Of a DNA stretch of 64,000 nucleotides, positions 1-12,692 are shown piece after piece. How positions within the stretch are numbered: the first letter of the stretch is position 1; every line of letters begins with the position of its first letter. The DNA is from Burhinus oedicnemus (Eukaryota > Chordata > Aves > Charadriiformes > Burhinidae). The position numbers were made by a program, and so were the translations under genes. Under the pieces are notes generated by a model. That model made no database searches. It saw only the letters and a list, made by a program, of their open reading frames with translations, and was not told the origin of the DNA. The stretch lies in NCBI GenBank assembly GCA_008921705.1, contig VFFE01007669.1, positions 2,713,017-2,777,016 of the forward strand. The letters run 5' to 3'.

Positions 1-3000
1 CCGATATATGAAAGTCAGTAACTTTCAGAAAATACGTCCCTGATCCATTCCCAACTTTCTGAACTCAGACAAATTTGCTGTTGGTTAAAGTGCTTAGAAT
101 AGCACATGCAGAAATTTTAATGCAGAGCACTTCAGCCTTTCATTCTATATCTGACAGGAGATGCTTCCGTTTGTGCTCTTCATCTGTCTTCGGAAAAGCG
201 TGGGCGTGAGTCTCTTCCCATCACACCCCGTATAGGCAGCCTGACCAGACTCGCTTCCCCGGCTGGCATTAGGCTTTTGGAGATCCCTCACTGTATTTAT
301 GTCTTGTACAGATCCTATTGCACTGTCAGCACTTAACACCAGATAATAATTCTGGAGCCAGACACTCCCATCACAGGCCACAAGTCACTTCTATTGATTT
401 CAAATACAGTGCTGCTTTTATGTCCACTCCATTCAGGAAAGAGTGTGGTTGGGTCACCCCCACTATATATATCATTTGAGTGATACAAGAAAAGTAACAC
501 ACTGGAGGAAACTCTTCTACAAAGGCAATGCTGCTTTATACTAATTCCTAGAATAGTGCACGTAAAAAGGAGGATATTTTTTTTTCTTTGAAAGTGAGAT
601 AATAAGCCCAATGAAATGATAAGGGTATTGTCACTGCCATAAATACGGGTACGAGATAATAAGTTTTCTTCTTCAATTTGTAAGTCTTTTGAGCAACTGG
701 TTAATATTTACTAGCTTTCACTAATGGCAAGTAACCAATAGTTAAGTCTTAACCTCAAATTAACTATATAGAAAAGTAAACAATTTCCGTGAAGAAGATT
801 GTCTCTAAGACATCTGGTTTGATCAGGTTCCTTCACCACAATCAGAGGAAAGAGAAAAACGTATATGGAGTTAGCAACAGATACCACACCACCACATGAG
901 TCAGGGAGGCTATCGAGGAGAGTAGATTTTAGAACTTTGCACCTGGCTTGCTTTTGAAGCAATCTGAATGACTAAATGGGTAGGGAAGGGAGTAGAAGGG
1001 ACTTTATATTTATTTATTTATTTATTTTCCAAAAAAATGTTGTTATTAAAGCAGGAGTAGAACCTTAAGTCATAGACAAACATTAGGCAAGGCTGCTCAT
1101 AGCAGGACCCAGATGCCAAACTGGAAAAGATACATAATGCTTCCCATAGCAGCATCTGGCTTTTTGGCAGAGTCTACACACTTGGGCATTGATGACACTG
1201 GATTTGCTTCGTAGTCTTTCAAACTGTTGGACTGCAGTGGCCCCGAGCAAAACTGCAGAACCTTTTCCTCCATAGCACATCAGTTCACATAGCATTTCCC
1301 TTTTCCTAAATAAATTTCTCACCACCAGAGAAGCAGAAATTGAACTGCCCAGTCCCCTAGTATAAAAATATTTTAATATTGGAAAAAAGCAGGATCTCAA
1401 ATGCTTGCTCTTGTGTTTCCTTTTTTTTTTGTGTTGCCGATCAACCACTGATCATGACTGTATAGAAAGACTTGGGAAATATCCAATGCGAGTATGCTCT
1501 GCCTGCAAATGAGAAAAGGGCTTAAAGTGCATACGTATTCTTGCATGTCCTTAATGGATTTAAGCTAGTAGTATGTCAAAGTAAAATACATTATACTGAC
1601 ATATAATGAAGCTATCTCTTAAAACAAGTTACGGTAAAGGATAGAATCACTATATTTTCATTCTATACCTTTCACCAAAGGCTTTTACAATGATATTAAA
1701 TATTAACTCTGTATAGGTTTAATCCCAAGCCGCAGCAGCAGCCTTAAGGTTAATAGTCCTTTTAATTAAAGGATAAGTCAGTTATTGAACACAGAAGCTA
1801 ATCACAAAAGGATTACCACTGAAAATGAACATAGTCTGTGCAATTAGTCTGATAATTAAGACTTAAGTACTGGACAGAGATCAAAGTGCTTGTAATCTGC
1901 AATAAAGTTCCTAGAGTTGTAAGGATTTTCAAAATGTTAGCTTGTGCTTTATTGCACCTTCAATTTATTGTGTACCCATGATAGCAGCAAACACATTTTC
2001 CCAATGGATATCAGCATGTATAACTGCAACAGCTGTTACTACATAAGCCTGGTGTTTCTCACAATATGATTACTCTGTCAACGACTACCATAAAAGGTGG
2101 CATCTGTATTCATCAAACAGAGTTATCAATAAATGTAAAGCCATACAACAATTAGAGATCTCCAAGGAAGAACAAATCCAACCAAAAAAAATGTCAACTA
2201 CACTATTTAATTACTAAGATTGTTAATCAATAAAACGCCTTCATAACTTTTAATTAAATTTTTATTTGAATTGGATGTTTAGAGAATCTGATTCTTTGTT
2301 TTCGTTTCATTTAACAGTTGCACTGCTAAAGTACTGGTGGCATCTGTGAACAGCCATCCTCGGGGGGACACTTCATGTCTGTAATTGCATTTTGTCACCT
2401 ACAGAGGGTGTTAAGAATCTTGTTAAAAATAAAGGAAATAGTTGGGAGACATCTCACTGTAGCCATTATTATAGTGCAAATTACCAGGTAGAGCAATCCA
2501 GAAGCTGTCAGGAAAGGTTAGTAAGAAAGAGTGTCAGGAAATCAACCATTCAGCAATTCATCATGGCCTAACGCTAGCTCTAAAATGAAAGCTTTAAAAA
2601 AAGGCATTGTTTTATGAAGTAAGGGACATTATCTTTTTTTTTTTTTTACAGCAGTGAATAAAGATAACAAGGAGAGTGGTTCTCTTATGAAAGATATAAA
2701 GACATAATGATGAAAAATGTCGATTGTTTTATTGCACAAATTTGCAGGCAAGGTAAAAACGAGAGAGAGGTTGTTACAATTGAAGGAGGCCATTGCTGTA
2801 TATTACCTCACCTTTATTTTTAGATTTATTTTGGAATATGCAGGCTGGTTTTTGCAACCCTTGTTCAGGCAAAAAAAATGACAGGCTTTCCAGGTCACTA
2901 GTCTAGTCCCTAAAGGCTCTGTAAGATGTCATGAAAGCAGATAAAATTTGCTTTTGAGGAAGTTTTTACAAGTGCAGTCTTGATACTGATTGTAGCACAG

Positions 3001-3632
3001 ATTGCCTTTGTTCTCTTAAGGGGCATTGGAAGAGTTTGTTGCTGTTTGTCTCACTAGCAAGTAAATGTATTTGCCTCTTCCTTTGACTTTCGGATTTAGC
3101 TAGTTAGTAAGGACCTTCTGATGTTGACTATCAATGATGATACTCCACTGCTGTAATGCCACTGATGTGGCCATATCTGTTCTCTGTTATAGACTGCTGT
3201 TGTTACGGCGCGCTGTCTGAGGAATGTCATCACTGTTGTTTTGGGTTTTGTTGGTTCATCTTCGTAATTATGGCAAAGCACTGGATACAAAAGTCGGTCT
3301 TTTATAAAGCAGCTAAAATTGTACTCTCAGGGGTGGAGGCGGGAAGACAACAAACCAACCAACTCCCCCTTCCAAACCACCAAAAGACTGAATTAGTAAA
3401 ATGTCAAGAAAGAACAGTTTACATCAGCCAGTACTATTTTCCTGGTTAATTCTGGCTGGGTGAAGTGGAAGGAAGGGAGTACGGTTTGCTGGTGGAAGCG
3501 GAGAGCTTGCATTGGGCACGCAAAGAAGAAATAAAGTATACATGTACTACAAACTCAAATTACTGAGACACCACATCAGCACCAGAGGCATAAGGAAGGT
3601 ATGTTTTATTTCATTATGTTGCTAAAGGGCCT
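1..3632. other. Gene desert, AT-rich, no gene seen
   Basis: No open frame here has recognisable protein content, and I see no convincing acceptor-exon-donor set. The stretch is AT-rich with scattered homeodomain-like TAAT/ATTA cores, for example around 1,740-1,870. From its position upstream of ATP5MC3 it is inferred to belong to the HOXD-side regulatory desert. Conservation cannot be judged from one sequence. Confidence 0.6.
1006..1028. repeat. Short (TTTA)n microsatellite
   Basis: About five tandem TTTA units sit at the edge of a T-rich run. This is a simple sequence repeat with no sign of function. Confidence 0.8.
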
Positions 3633-3683
3633 GAGTTGCTTGCTATAGCATGTTACAGAATCTAAGAGTATAAACAGATTCAA
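3633..3683 (+). repeat. 51-bp dispersed repeat, copy A
   Basis: This block begins GAGTTGCTTGCTATAGCATG and ends AAACAGATTCAA. It recurs at 6,915-6,965 in the same orientation with two mismatches in 51 bases. The flanks of the two copies do not align by eye. The AGTATAAACAGATTCAA part resembles the 3' region of old CR1/L3-type LINEs, so this may be a relic of such an element. Confidence 0.75.
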
Positions 3684-6600
3684 GAAATCCCCGTGAACCG
3701 ACAGGTTGCATGTGCAGGTGTCTTCTGGTTCCAGTCCTAGGAATAGATGAACAGTCACCAAACCACACATCCTGCTGCAGGACCTCGATAGGAATTGAAG
3801 GGGAAAAGGAGAGGATTCTGGATCCTGTGATGAACTGTAGGGTTACCTTGGAAAAATCAAATTTTCCAAATTCAAGCAGTGATAATGAAAACAAAATAAA
3901 GTATGAGGGAAGCAACTATAGATTACAAGTGTCATGTTAAAATTCTGAAGGAAAGAAAGAGCCTTTAGCTGGATTGGGGGAGAAAGAAATCAAAAGTCAA
4001 TAACCAATGAAATATTTTAATATTAATTGCTGCTTACACCCTCTCTTTTCTAATTCTGTTGCTATTGTAACCATGACACCTTCTTGCCTAGCACAAAGTG
4101 TAAACGTAAAAATCTGAAACTTCAATGACGAGAATTTTCTAAACAAATTTTATAAACATCTGAATTGTTAGTCTTTTTTTTTCTCAGCCCCTACATATGC
4201 ACACTGAAATGTAAGAAGATACTTAAAGCATGAAGATAGCAATCTCTCATAATTAAACTATCATGTTTTCTTGTAGTTTTGAGGATCTATTTGCTTACAT
4301 TCAAGATTGTATGAAAAATCAGCAGCTGCTTGGCAATTTCTTAGTCCTTCCTCAGAAACAAATCACAGCACTTAGCTAATTTCTGATTTTTTTTCTATCA
4401 AAAAAATCTGTAAACCAATAAAAACATGAAAAAAGCAGTAGAAAATTAATCAAATCCAAAAAGCAAAAACATCAGATCAACCACTTGAATTGCACAAATT
4501 AGTTTATTATTTATCTCCTGACTTGAAGAGTAAATGATTTAAAAGTACTCCTAAACTAATACATACATAAACACGCATGTATCTTGATAGTTTGGGAAAA
4601 AGTACTTTTCAGGATCTCTTATTTTAACTTTACTGACCCTGGAATACCTATAGCCTGCGTTCTGGAGTTTTCTGAAGCTACAACGATGTGGGGAAAAAAG
4701 CGAAATTGCATACCTTGCTTATAATCTTGCTTTATCGTTTCTGTGAAACAGAGAGGGCATCGAGTTAAAGATGTTAGACTTCAATACACTTTCTACTGAC
4801 ATGAATGGCAAAATTACCACTCATTTCAGTGGTGGAGGACTGGGGTCTTTGCCAACAATTAAGTTTTGGTATTTTGGCCAATTCCTGTTACCACTGAAGT
4901 TGACAACAACATTTTTATTGACATCTATGGCAGCAGAAGTTTAGGCAAAATACTAGCATTCATGTAATAGTCACGCTTAATATTTCCTTTTGCTAAGAGG
5001 AAAAAGTAGACAAAGGCATATTGTAAACATGCTGTTCAGAGGTCTGGTTACTTGCCAGCACCGATGCAGCTCTAAAATAGCTTTGTAATACATTACTTAA
5101 GAAGCAGAAATCCTGGCAGAAAAGAAGGTGACCAAAAATCTGTCCTTGTTTATCATATGAAAACGTCACAAGAACTATCAGTAGCAAGGGATTGCATTAG
5201 AGTTAATAAATAAAGGTTAAAAGACAGTTGTCTCAGGTTGGGGGCATCCCATAACTTTAGGTGATAGCTGGAAGACCTGTGAAGATAATAAATAGAAATA
5301 GGAACAAGCAGAAGACTGTATGAGATGCTGAGTTGAAGCACACCACACTTCACTGAAGTCTCTGACAGCTCTTGGTGCACTATACAGTCCTATGTAAAAT
5401 CATGTGGATGAATAACGCAATTAACAATTAATAGGTGTTTTTTTAAATGGAACTGATTGATGATTAAGTGGCAGAAGGTTTAATTACAAACACAAACTCA
5501 CATCAAGTTTGTATTGATGAAAAAGGGCTGTATTTATACTCAGCGTTAATGCGGTACCAAGACCTAGTCTTCATTCGCAACGTTAGTGATGTTTACTGAA
5601 AACTTTTCAGAATGGAGCACTCACTTCTCATAGAGATAAAAATACCCTTATGAACGGATAATCGCATCAATCACTTTTAGTATTTGGCTGTCAGACATGT
5701 ATGAAAACGCTGCTAACTACCTTCAGTAAAGAATTTTTAAAATTACTCCTCAAAATATATATACATGTATTTTAATTTACAGGAGAGCAGATTAAGAGAA
5801 TGCTCCTTCCATGACACGTTGGATGAGAACCTGTCTTGTTGCAATGTTAAAAATGCTCAATCCATCAATTAAATGCAGATTCAGGGCACCGTCTCATATT
5901 TCCTTGTCAAATAAATTATGTCTTACATCAAAGACCACACAGATTCCTACTTAACAAAACAGGGGTATATCTGAACGTATCATAAATGTGAAATATGAAA
6001 GAGAACAAAATGAGACAGCCAATAAAATGTAAGATTTGTTAGTCAGATAGCATATACCTTAGTTACCAGCACTCAGAATTTGTGATTAAAGAAATATTCT
6101 TAATTTGTCACTAATTTTCCCAACAGATTGAAACTTTCTTATAATATAAAACAGCAAACATGAAAATAGGAAAAGCAGCAGATGAAATTGTGTTTAAAAG
6201 TGTACATTTATATTTTAGTATTAAAAATTTTTTCTCTTTTTTTTCTCTCCCATTTGCTTTTCAATAAAACACTAAGCTGGAAAAGGATGCATATTGTAAA
6301 AGGACAAAGTTTGAAGATGATATAAAATTACTGAGTGTAGTCAAATCTAAAATTATAAGTAGAAATTGCCTACAACTTTCATAATGACTGTCTGGGCAAT
6401 TAAATGGTAACTAAAATTCATGTCAATAAGGGAAAATAACATGGAGAAATCAGCTCTAAGCAAACAACTGCCGCTCAAGAAAGAACTCTCAGATTGGGTT
6501 GCTTTATGAAAACATGACTTTGGTATTCCTTAGTTTTCATAGAACAAACACTGCCAAGAATAATTTGGAAATAATTTCCAAAGAAAACATCGAACTGATT

Positions 6601-6914
6601 AGACCTCTGATGTGCCCACATCTTAGATACACCTTACTGTTCTGGTCAGAGTATAATAGAAAGTTACAGCAGAATTAAGAAAAGGAAGTACAAAAGGATG
6701 ATCAGACACAGAGTGGTTCCATGCCAATAATAATTGAACAAATTGGAACTTTTTCTGTTTTTAAAAGCTATCTTAAAAGATGGCTGAAGGAGATCCAATA
6801 GTAATCAATGATAGTGTGAAGAGAGCGAAGGTTGTTCATATTGCTCGTAACAGGAAGCAGCATCCATCGAAATAAGGTGCGTTTAAAATAGACAATAAAA
6901 CCAAACTGAATTGC
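3684..6914. other. Gene desert between the two 51-bp copies
   Basis: No gene is recognised. The stretch is AT-rich. Around 5,455-5,510 there is a cluster of TGATTGAT, ATTAAG and TTTAATTACAAA words, which resemble PBX/HOX and homeodomain cores. Such words are common by chance in DNA of this composition, so I only note them. Confidence 0.5.
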
Positions 6915-7145
6915 GAGTTGCTTGCTATAACATGTTACAGAGTCTAAGAGTATAAACAGATTCAAAAGGGGATTAGACGGTTTTGTGAAGTGGTGACTAG
7001 GAAATACAACAATCCAGATGCAATCTCCATGGACACACCATATGACAAATCACGCTATGCACGCCAGGTACCTGCTTCAAACAACTGTCAGAGATAGCCC
7101 AGTAGGACGGGTGAACCTTTAGTCTGACCTAGGATAGAAACATAA
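6915..7145 (+). repeat. Old CR1/L3-like 3'-end relic with 51-bp copy B
   Basis: The first 51 bases repeat the block at 3,633. The sequence then continues with AGGGGATTAGACGG and, near the end, ACCTTTAGTCTGACCT, which resemble the 3' tail of ancient amniote CR1/L3 LINEs. The match is from memory and degenerate. The element is + oriented and strongly truncated. Confidence 0.5.
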
Positions 7146-7280
7146 GAAGTTTCACTGACAACCCTGATCTCCCAGGAAGTGACTGTACAGGGAATGCAGC
7201 CCTGAGCTCTAATCAACATAAAAATACGTTAATAATGTGTGGTTTCCGTCCACAATGAATGTTCCTTGTTTTGTTTCCAG

Positions 7281-7365
7281 TTATTAGGACCTCAGGACAC
7301 TGAAGCAGCTTTTGCAGATGAAGACTCTGAAGAAACTCTGGCCAAACAAGAGAACCAGCTAGGAG
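7281..7365 (+). other. Candidate exon of an unrecognised transcript
   Basis: A canonical acceptor (TTGTTTTGTTTCCAG, ending at 7,280) is followed by 85 bases and a strong donor (GGAG|GTAAGA at 7,366). One frame is open throughout and is acidic, reading LLGPQDTEAAF then ADEDSEETLAKQENQ. The other two frames hit stops within a few codons. Two further GT donors follow closely, at 7,380 and 7,384. Use of 7,380 would give 99 bases, which is phase 0 and compatible with the open frame of the candidate exon at 19,334. I do not recognise the peptide. It could be a lncRNA exon, an exon of an undescribed gene, or chance: 28 open codons is not rare. Confidence 0.3.
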
Positions 7366-8203
7366 GTAAGAATTTTAAGGTAGGTAAGTAATTAGATAAT
7401 ATTTTTTTTTAGTGATGTAGGTAATATGGTGTACTTTATGGACACTGGCTCCTGCCAGTAGATTTTCACACTGACATTAAAAATAGATTAGCGTATGCCT
7501 TGTTTTTTGATTAAAAAGGAAGCTTCACTGTCTACAACTGATCAACAGTTCATTCAGACAAGCTGATAAACATCCTCAAAATCTCTTTTTTTAATCTCAA
7601 TATGGATTGACAGTCACCAACTCATCCTCTAGGAGCTCACTTTTATCAGCAATGATTACATGCTGTTTATCTTACATCAGCCCTACGTTGATCTGATACC
7701 ACCTGGCCTTCTGGATAGAACAGGCAGTAGAAATTCTCCTTGCAATCCATGCATCAAGCCTCTGAGTTCTTGGCAAAATAGCCTGTTTCTTCAGACTGAC
7801 ATTAAGCTCGATATAAAATCTTCAGATGAAGATGAATCTGCCATGTGGAAACAGTTCCAGTGTTTGAATACCCTTTGCACTTTATTCTCACTCTGTGCTT
7901 CACTGTCTTTTTCCCAGTCATTAGATCTTCCTGTGCTTGTGTCACTAGCTTAACTGTTTTGTAAGTATCAAACATCTTCATCTGTAGATAATTATGGACC
8001 GTGATCAAACTATCTCTTAATTAGCTGTGGATAAACTAAATAGATTAAGCTTATTCCAAATCTCTACGGAAAGGTAGGTTCCCACTTCTCAGGGCTTTTT
8101 TTCCCCGAGGTTTTCTGGTACATCAACATACTTTCAAAGGGTAGGTACCTCCCAGATGCCCACCCTACCTCAGAAACCAACTTGATGCCACATGTGTCAC
8201 TAT
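7366..8203. other. Non-coding stretch, unexplained 97-codon open frame
   Basis: The + strand is open from an ATG at 7,660 to 7,953. The translation shows no domain I recognise, has a low-complexity Ser/Leu-rich end, and has no promoter or splice context. I treat it as chance. Confidence 0.4.
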
Positions 8204-8535
8204 TACAGAATCACAGGGGTTGGAAGGGACCTCTGGTGATCATCTAGTCCAACCCCCCTGCCAAAGCAGGGTCACCTAGAGCAGGTTGTACAGGATGGCA
8301 TCCAGGTGGGTTTTGAATGTCTCCAGAGTCGGAGACTCCACCACTTCTCTGGGCAGCCTGTTCCAGTGCTCCGCCACTCTCAAAGTCAAGAAGTTCCTCC
8401 TCGTGTTTAGATGGAACTTCCTATGTTCAAGTTTGTGCCCATTACCTCTTGTCCCATCACTGGGCACCACTGAAAAAAGACTGGTCCCATCCTCCCAGCA
8501 GCCTCCCTTTAAGTATATATAAGCATTGATGAGAT
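8204..8535 (-). mobile_element. CR1 LINE, 5'-truncated, minus strand
   Basis: The left edge (ACAGAATCACAGGGGTTGG, then TCCAACCCCCCTGCC) is the reverse complement of a CR1 3' end. The minus strand over 8,276-8,470 encodes the C-terminal tail of CR1 ORF2, with the typical words [26 protein letters not shown] and HLDA. The element continues to about 8,535 with the sense text for ATACTTAAAGGGAGG, then is truncated. The reverse transcriptase core is absent, so the copy is dead. Confidence 0.93.
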
Positions 8536-11500
8536 ATTATTACCATCCTCCACATTTTTCTCAATATTTCCATCTACATCTTGAAGAATCACATCAGGTC
8601 TTTCTTTGTCATTCTAAGACAACATTTCCAGCTGTTTTTCAGCCATGGCTTCCAAATCTTCACAGCCCCTACTTTCCAAGACAGAGTTCTCCATCCTTCT
8701 AACAACTGGTACATTACCCACAGCTCTTCATTATTTCCTTTGTTTCACTTTCTTATTACTCCTAATACCTAAATAAATATTTATATGGAAAAAAAAAATG
8801 TTCCTGCAAAGTAAAATAAATCAATATGTGAATATATGATATTTACCCTGAGTCGTTGAAATGCAATGACAATTTCTGTCTATCTCCACTCCTACAACAA
8901 TATCTTCCAGCTGAGAAGGAGGTATAATACAAGGAATATATCATGAGATGGAAAAAATACTTCATTTCTTAATTAGGCTGTGAACTTTTCCTGCATTTGA
9001 CAATTTCCCTCCCAAGAGAAATATTTAGCATATGACATGCTGTGCCGAGCTAGATGAGCAAACATAGCATACATATATTCACAAACATAAAAGAAGCATA
9101 TGAATTGTAATAATTATAGCGGCAGTGGGAATATAAAGGGGATAGCAGTTCATTACATAGGTTCATTAACCAGAACTGTTTGAGTGCATGTCCATGGGAT
9201 CTTGCAGAATGTAGGCCTCTTTTGGAAGCTGGACCTTACTGTAAGCTTCATGTAAGAAACGGGTGATTGTTTTTCCCCAATCTGAGATCAGACATCAGCG
9301 ATAAGGGTTTTACAACCTTTGAATAAAGTTATTAAATTAATAGCAGTAATACCGTGCCACATATTCACAAGAATGAATGAATGACTCAAGTTGGTTAAAT
9401 TGTTCAGCAGTGTGCTACAACAGCCTGGAATTTTCAATCATATCAAAGTCAAAAATTTTTCCTTCGAAAGGCAGCAATGCACACTCCTATGTGGTGGACA
9501 TGAAAGTGACGGGGTATATGGGTATGTAACTTCCAATTTAGTTTATGGTATAATGCACATGTACAATTTTAGGAGCTGTCTGTCTGCAGTTTGGTCATCT
9601 GCAGCCTCCTACAGGAAGGAGGGAGACAGGGTGCTCTTTCACAGAGGCTTCATTGCTGCTCTTTTCCTTTACCTTTAATCTGGAGTTACAGTCCTCGTGC
9701 TGAGAGTGAGAGGTGTTTTTCCTCCGTGGGGAAAAGTATGACTGAAATCACAACCACCTCATTGTGATTTAGGGAAAGATCCATCTCATCAGCTGCAAGA
9801 GAAGTTAAACTGGTAAAGAAGAATATATATAAAAGGAACTTTTCTCCAGTTGTATAAAATTTCACTTTAGATAACATCTCCCGTACTCAGCAGCTACCAG
9901 TAAAGCTCTGAAAGCGTTTGATTTCTGTCTTTTTCTCTGTCTCTGTGCCTGTTTTACAAGAGGAAGCATGAAAGGTAATCTATTTTACATGCTAACAACT
10001 GTTCAGGAAGGATGAAAAGCTGAAAGCTATGGCAAAACCCTCACCGATGCCGATGGCACTATGTTTTACCTATCATTCTGTGAAGATCAACATCCCCCAT
10101 TCACGAGGCTGTTCAAGACGTTAAGGGTAGTACATATTGTCACAGGGCGACTGTACCACTCAAGAGGAAATGTCTCTTTATTTTTTATTTTTAAAACAGA
10201 ATTGTAACCCCTAATTAGCTTTTATCAATGCTCGTTTGTGAAACAATACAAACCCCTCCGTTAGCGCCAGGGGCGTTAGGCTGGCAGGCAGGGGCTCCTG
10301 GCTGGAGCCAGCCGCAGCCTGTGCTGTGCGGAGCCGGGGCAGCGGCAGCAGGGCAAGGGCACGGCACGCTGAGGATAGAGCCAGGCTTTACTGCTCCTTG
10401 GTAGCTTTAACAAGGAGAAGGTACTTGAGACTCAGATCTATCCGTAACAGCCACCTTTTCACTATGTCATAGCCTCCAACGTAAACACAAGCTTTTGTTT
10501 GATTTGTTGCGCTTTTGGGGACTGTCTTGAGAAAAGAAAGGTACCAAGGTACCTGGCTGGCTCCTTTGGTTTTGCACCAAGGTCAGTAAACCCCTCTTTC
10601 TGGCTATCCCTTAATTGCTAAATGTCGTGTTAATGCTAATCATTCCATTAAAGTCTTAACTACAGAAATAACCAAGAAATTAGAAAAATAACCCAAACAC
10701 TTTTTCTTTTATGTAATCCCATTTATTCCTCCTCTAACACATATATTTGGACATCTTGGTATCTGGGCCAAGAAGAATGAATTTCCGTAAAAATCTGCTG
10801 AAATTCTAGTCCAGAACAACCCAAATGGAGGACCTGGCTAGGACACAGATGTGACCACGGTCTTCCATGACGTACTCTCTTTCTTTCATTTTTTTAAGTT
10901 CTCTGAAAAGAAAAGCATGAGCCATGAACACATAAAGGTGAGAAGAGATACCCAACAAAGTGGAATAAAGGCTCTTTCTTGCTCAGTAGGCCTGGATAAA
11001 TTTATACATTTAGGGTTGGAAATCCTTTTTTTGTTTGTTTTTTCTTTTTTAGTATGTGTTTCTTTTGAAAGATTGCAAATGGAAAAAAAACCATAAGATG
11101 GTGTTCCCATCATATAATGCTGAGGACTAGGAATGGAATATTTGGCTCATCCTTGATGTTGTTGCTGAATCCTGACTACTGCTGTTTGCTTCCTTACCAT
11201 TAATAAAAGACCAAGGAGATGACAAAGAGACTGTGGTGAGAAACAGTAACTCTCTTTTGGCACCGATTTCCCAAAATAATTCTGTTTCAGATGCTAAGGT
11301 ATCACGTAGGGAGGTTTTCTTTTGGTGGAGTATACCCCAAAGAATGTTAACCAAGGATATGGCTGAATTAGTAATTCCCCTTCAGAATTTCTTTGGCAGT
11401 GTGTACCATTGGGGCTTTTTGGGTTAGTATGTAGATTATAAACATGATGGACTGTGATTATCTGCATCGTTGAAAAATAACTAACATTGTAGGTCTGCAG

Positions 11501-11699
11501 TGGACTGCCACATTCTTGCATGAATGCAACCAATAGTGCAAGGTATCCATGTGCTCTCATCATCTCTGCTGGTGAGTAAGGAGCTTAAAATTGGGAAGAG
11601 AATGAGGAGTAAAAACTATATGGCTGAGGATTACCTGAGTATTTGTAAAAGGTATTGGTGTCCCATTTTTACCCAGAGATCTTAAAGGGACAAGATGGA
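8536..11699. other. Gene-free stretch with one GC-rich patch
   Basis: Nothing coding is recognised. Open frames at 9,391-9,678, 10,851-11,096 and 11,233-11,427 have no family resemblance. The notable feature is a compact GC-rich patch at about 10,255-10,385. Confidence 0.5.
10255..10385. other. Isolated GC-rich patch in the desert
   Basis: A short segment with several CpGs stands out from AT-rich surroundings. It contains the hairpin-capable GGCTCCTGGCTGGAGCC and repeated GCAG words. There is no open gene model around it. It could be an orphan mini CpG island, an enhancer core or a repeat remnant. Confidence 0.45.
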
Positions 11700-12692
11700 C
11701 CTATATGATTCTAAAGAGCGTTGTTCCTGGGGGGCCGCTATTGGGACCAGCACTGTTTAACATCTTTGTTGGTGACACGGATGTTGGGATTGAGTGCACC
11801 CTCAGCAACTTTGACGATGACACCAAGCTGTGTGGAGCAGTCGACACACTGGAGGGAAGGGGTGCCATCCAGAGGGACCTTGACAGGCTTGAGAGGTGGG
11901 CCTATGCAAACCTCATGAAGTTCAGCAAGACCAAGTGCAAGGTCCTGCACGTGGGTCGGGGCAATCCCATGCACAAACACAGGCTGGGCGGAGAATGGAT
12001 CGAGAGCAGCCCTGAGGAGAAGGACTTGAGGGTGTTGGTTCATGAGAAGCTCAACATGAGCTGGCAATGTGTGCTCGCAGCCCAGAAGGTTAACTGTATC
12101 CAGAGCTGCATCAAAAGAAATGTGGCCAGCAGGTCAAGGGAGGTGATTCTGCCCCTCTACTCTGTTCTCGTGAGACCCCACCTGGAGTACTGTGTCCAGC
12201 TCTGGGGCCCCCAACAGAATAAGGACGTGGACCTGTTGGACCGAGTGCAGAGGAGGGCCACAAAGATGATCAGAGGGCTGGAGCACCTCTGCTACGAAGA
12301 CAGGCTGAGAGAGTTGGGGCTGTTCAGCCTGGAGAAGAGAAGGCTCCGGGAAGACCTTGATAGCAGCCTTCCAGTACCTAAAGGGGGCCTACAGGAAATA
12401 TGGGACTCTTTATCAGGGAGTGTAGTGATAGGATGAGGGGTAATGGTTTTAAACTAAAAGAGGGTAGATTTAGACTAGATATTAGGAAGAAATTCTTTAC
12501 TGTGAGGGTGGTGAAACACTGGAACAGGTTGCCCAGAGAAGTTGTGGAGGCCCCATCCCTGGAAGTGTTCAAGGCCAGGTTGGATGGGGCTTTGAGTAAC
12601 CTGGTATAGTGGACGGTGTCCCTGCCCATGGCAGGGGGGTTGGAACTAGATGATCTTTAAGGTCCCTTCCAACCCCAATGATTCTATGATTC
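11700..12692 (+). mobile_element. CR1 LINE, about 1 kb, well preserved, plus strand
   Basis: This is a 5'-truncated CR1 carrying the second half of ORF2 and the 3'UTR. It starts inside the reverse transcriptase at a VVPGGPLLGPALFNIF segment and ends with GATCTTTAAGGTCCCTTCC and an ATTCTATGATT terminus near 12,692. From 12,430 to 12,610 the text is close to the CR1 consensus as I know it, so the copy looks relatively young. No target-site duplication is evident, as usual for CR1. Confidence 0.95.
11705..12609 (+). pseudogene. CR1 ORF2 C-terminal half (reverse transcriptase), frameshifted
   Basis: The remnant covers the later reverse transcriptase region to the ORF end. Recognisable words are PALFNIF, the catalytic box FDDDTKL where CR1 normally has [34 protein letters not shown] and RRATKMIRGLEH. 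At about 12,359 an extra base shifts the frame: [12 protein letters not shown] replaces an expected [16 protein letters not shown] segment. A further small change follows near 12,400, and the original frame resumes in the tail [20 protein letters not shown], ending near 12,609. Upstream endonuclease and the early RT motifs are missing. It cannot encode an active protein. Confidence 0.9.

Noticed and set aside
7660..7953. 97-codon open frame near the candidate exon at 7,281
   Set aside because: Translation has no recognisable features and no splice continuity with the candidate exon in a shared frame.
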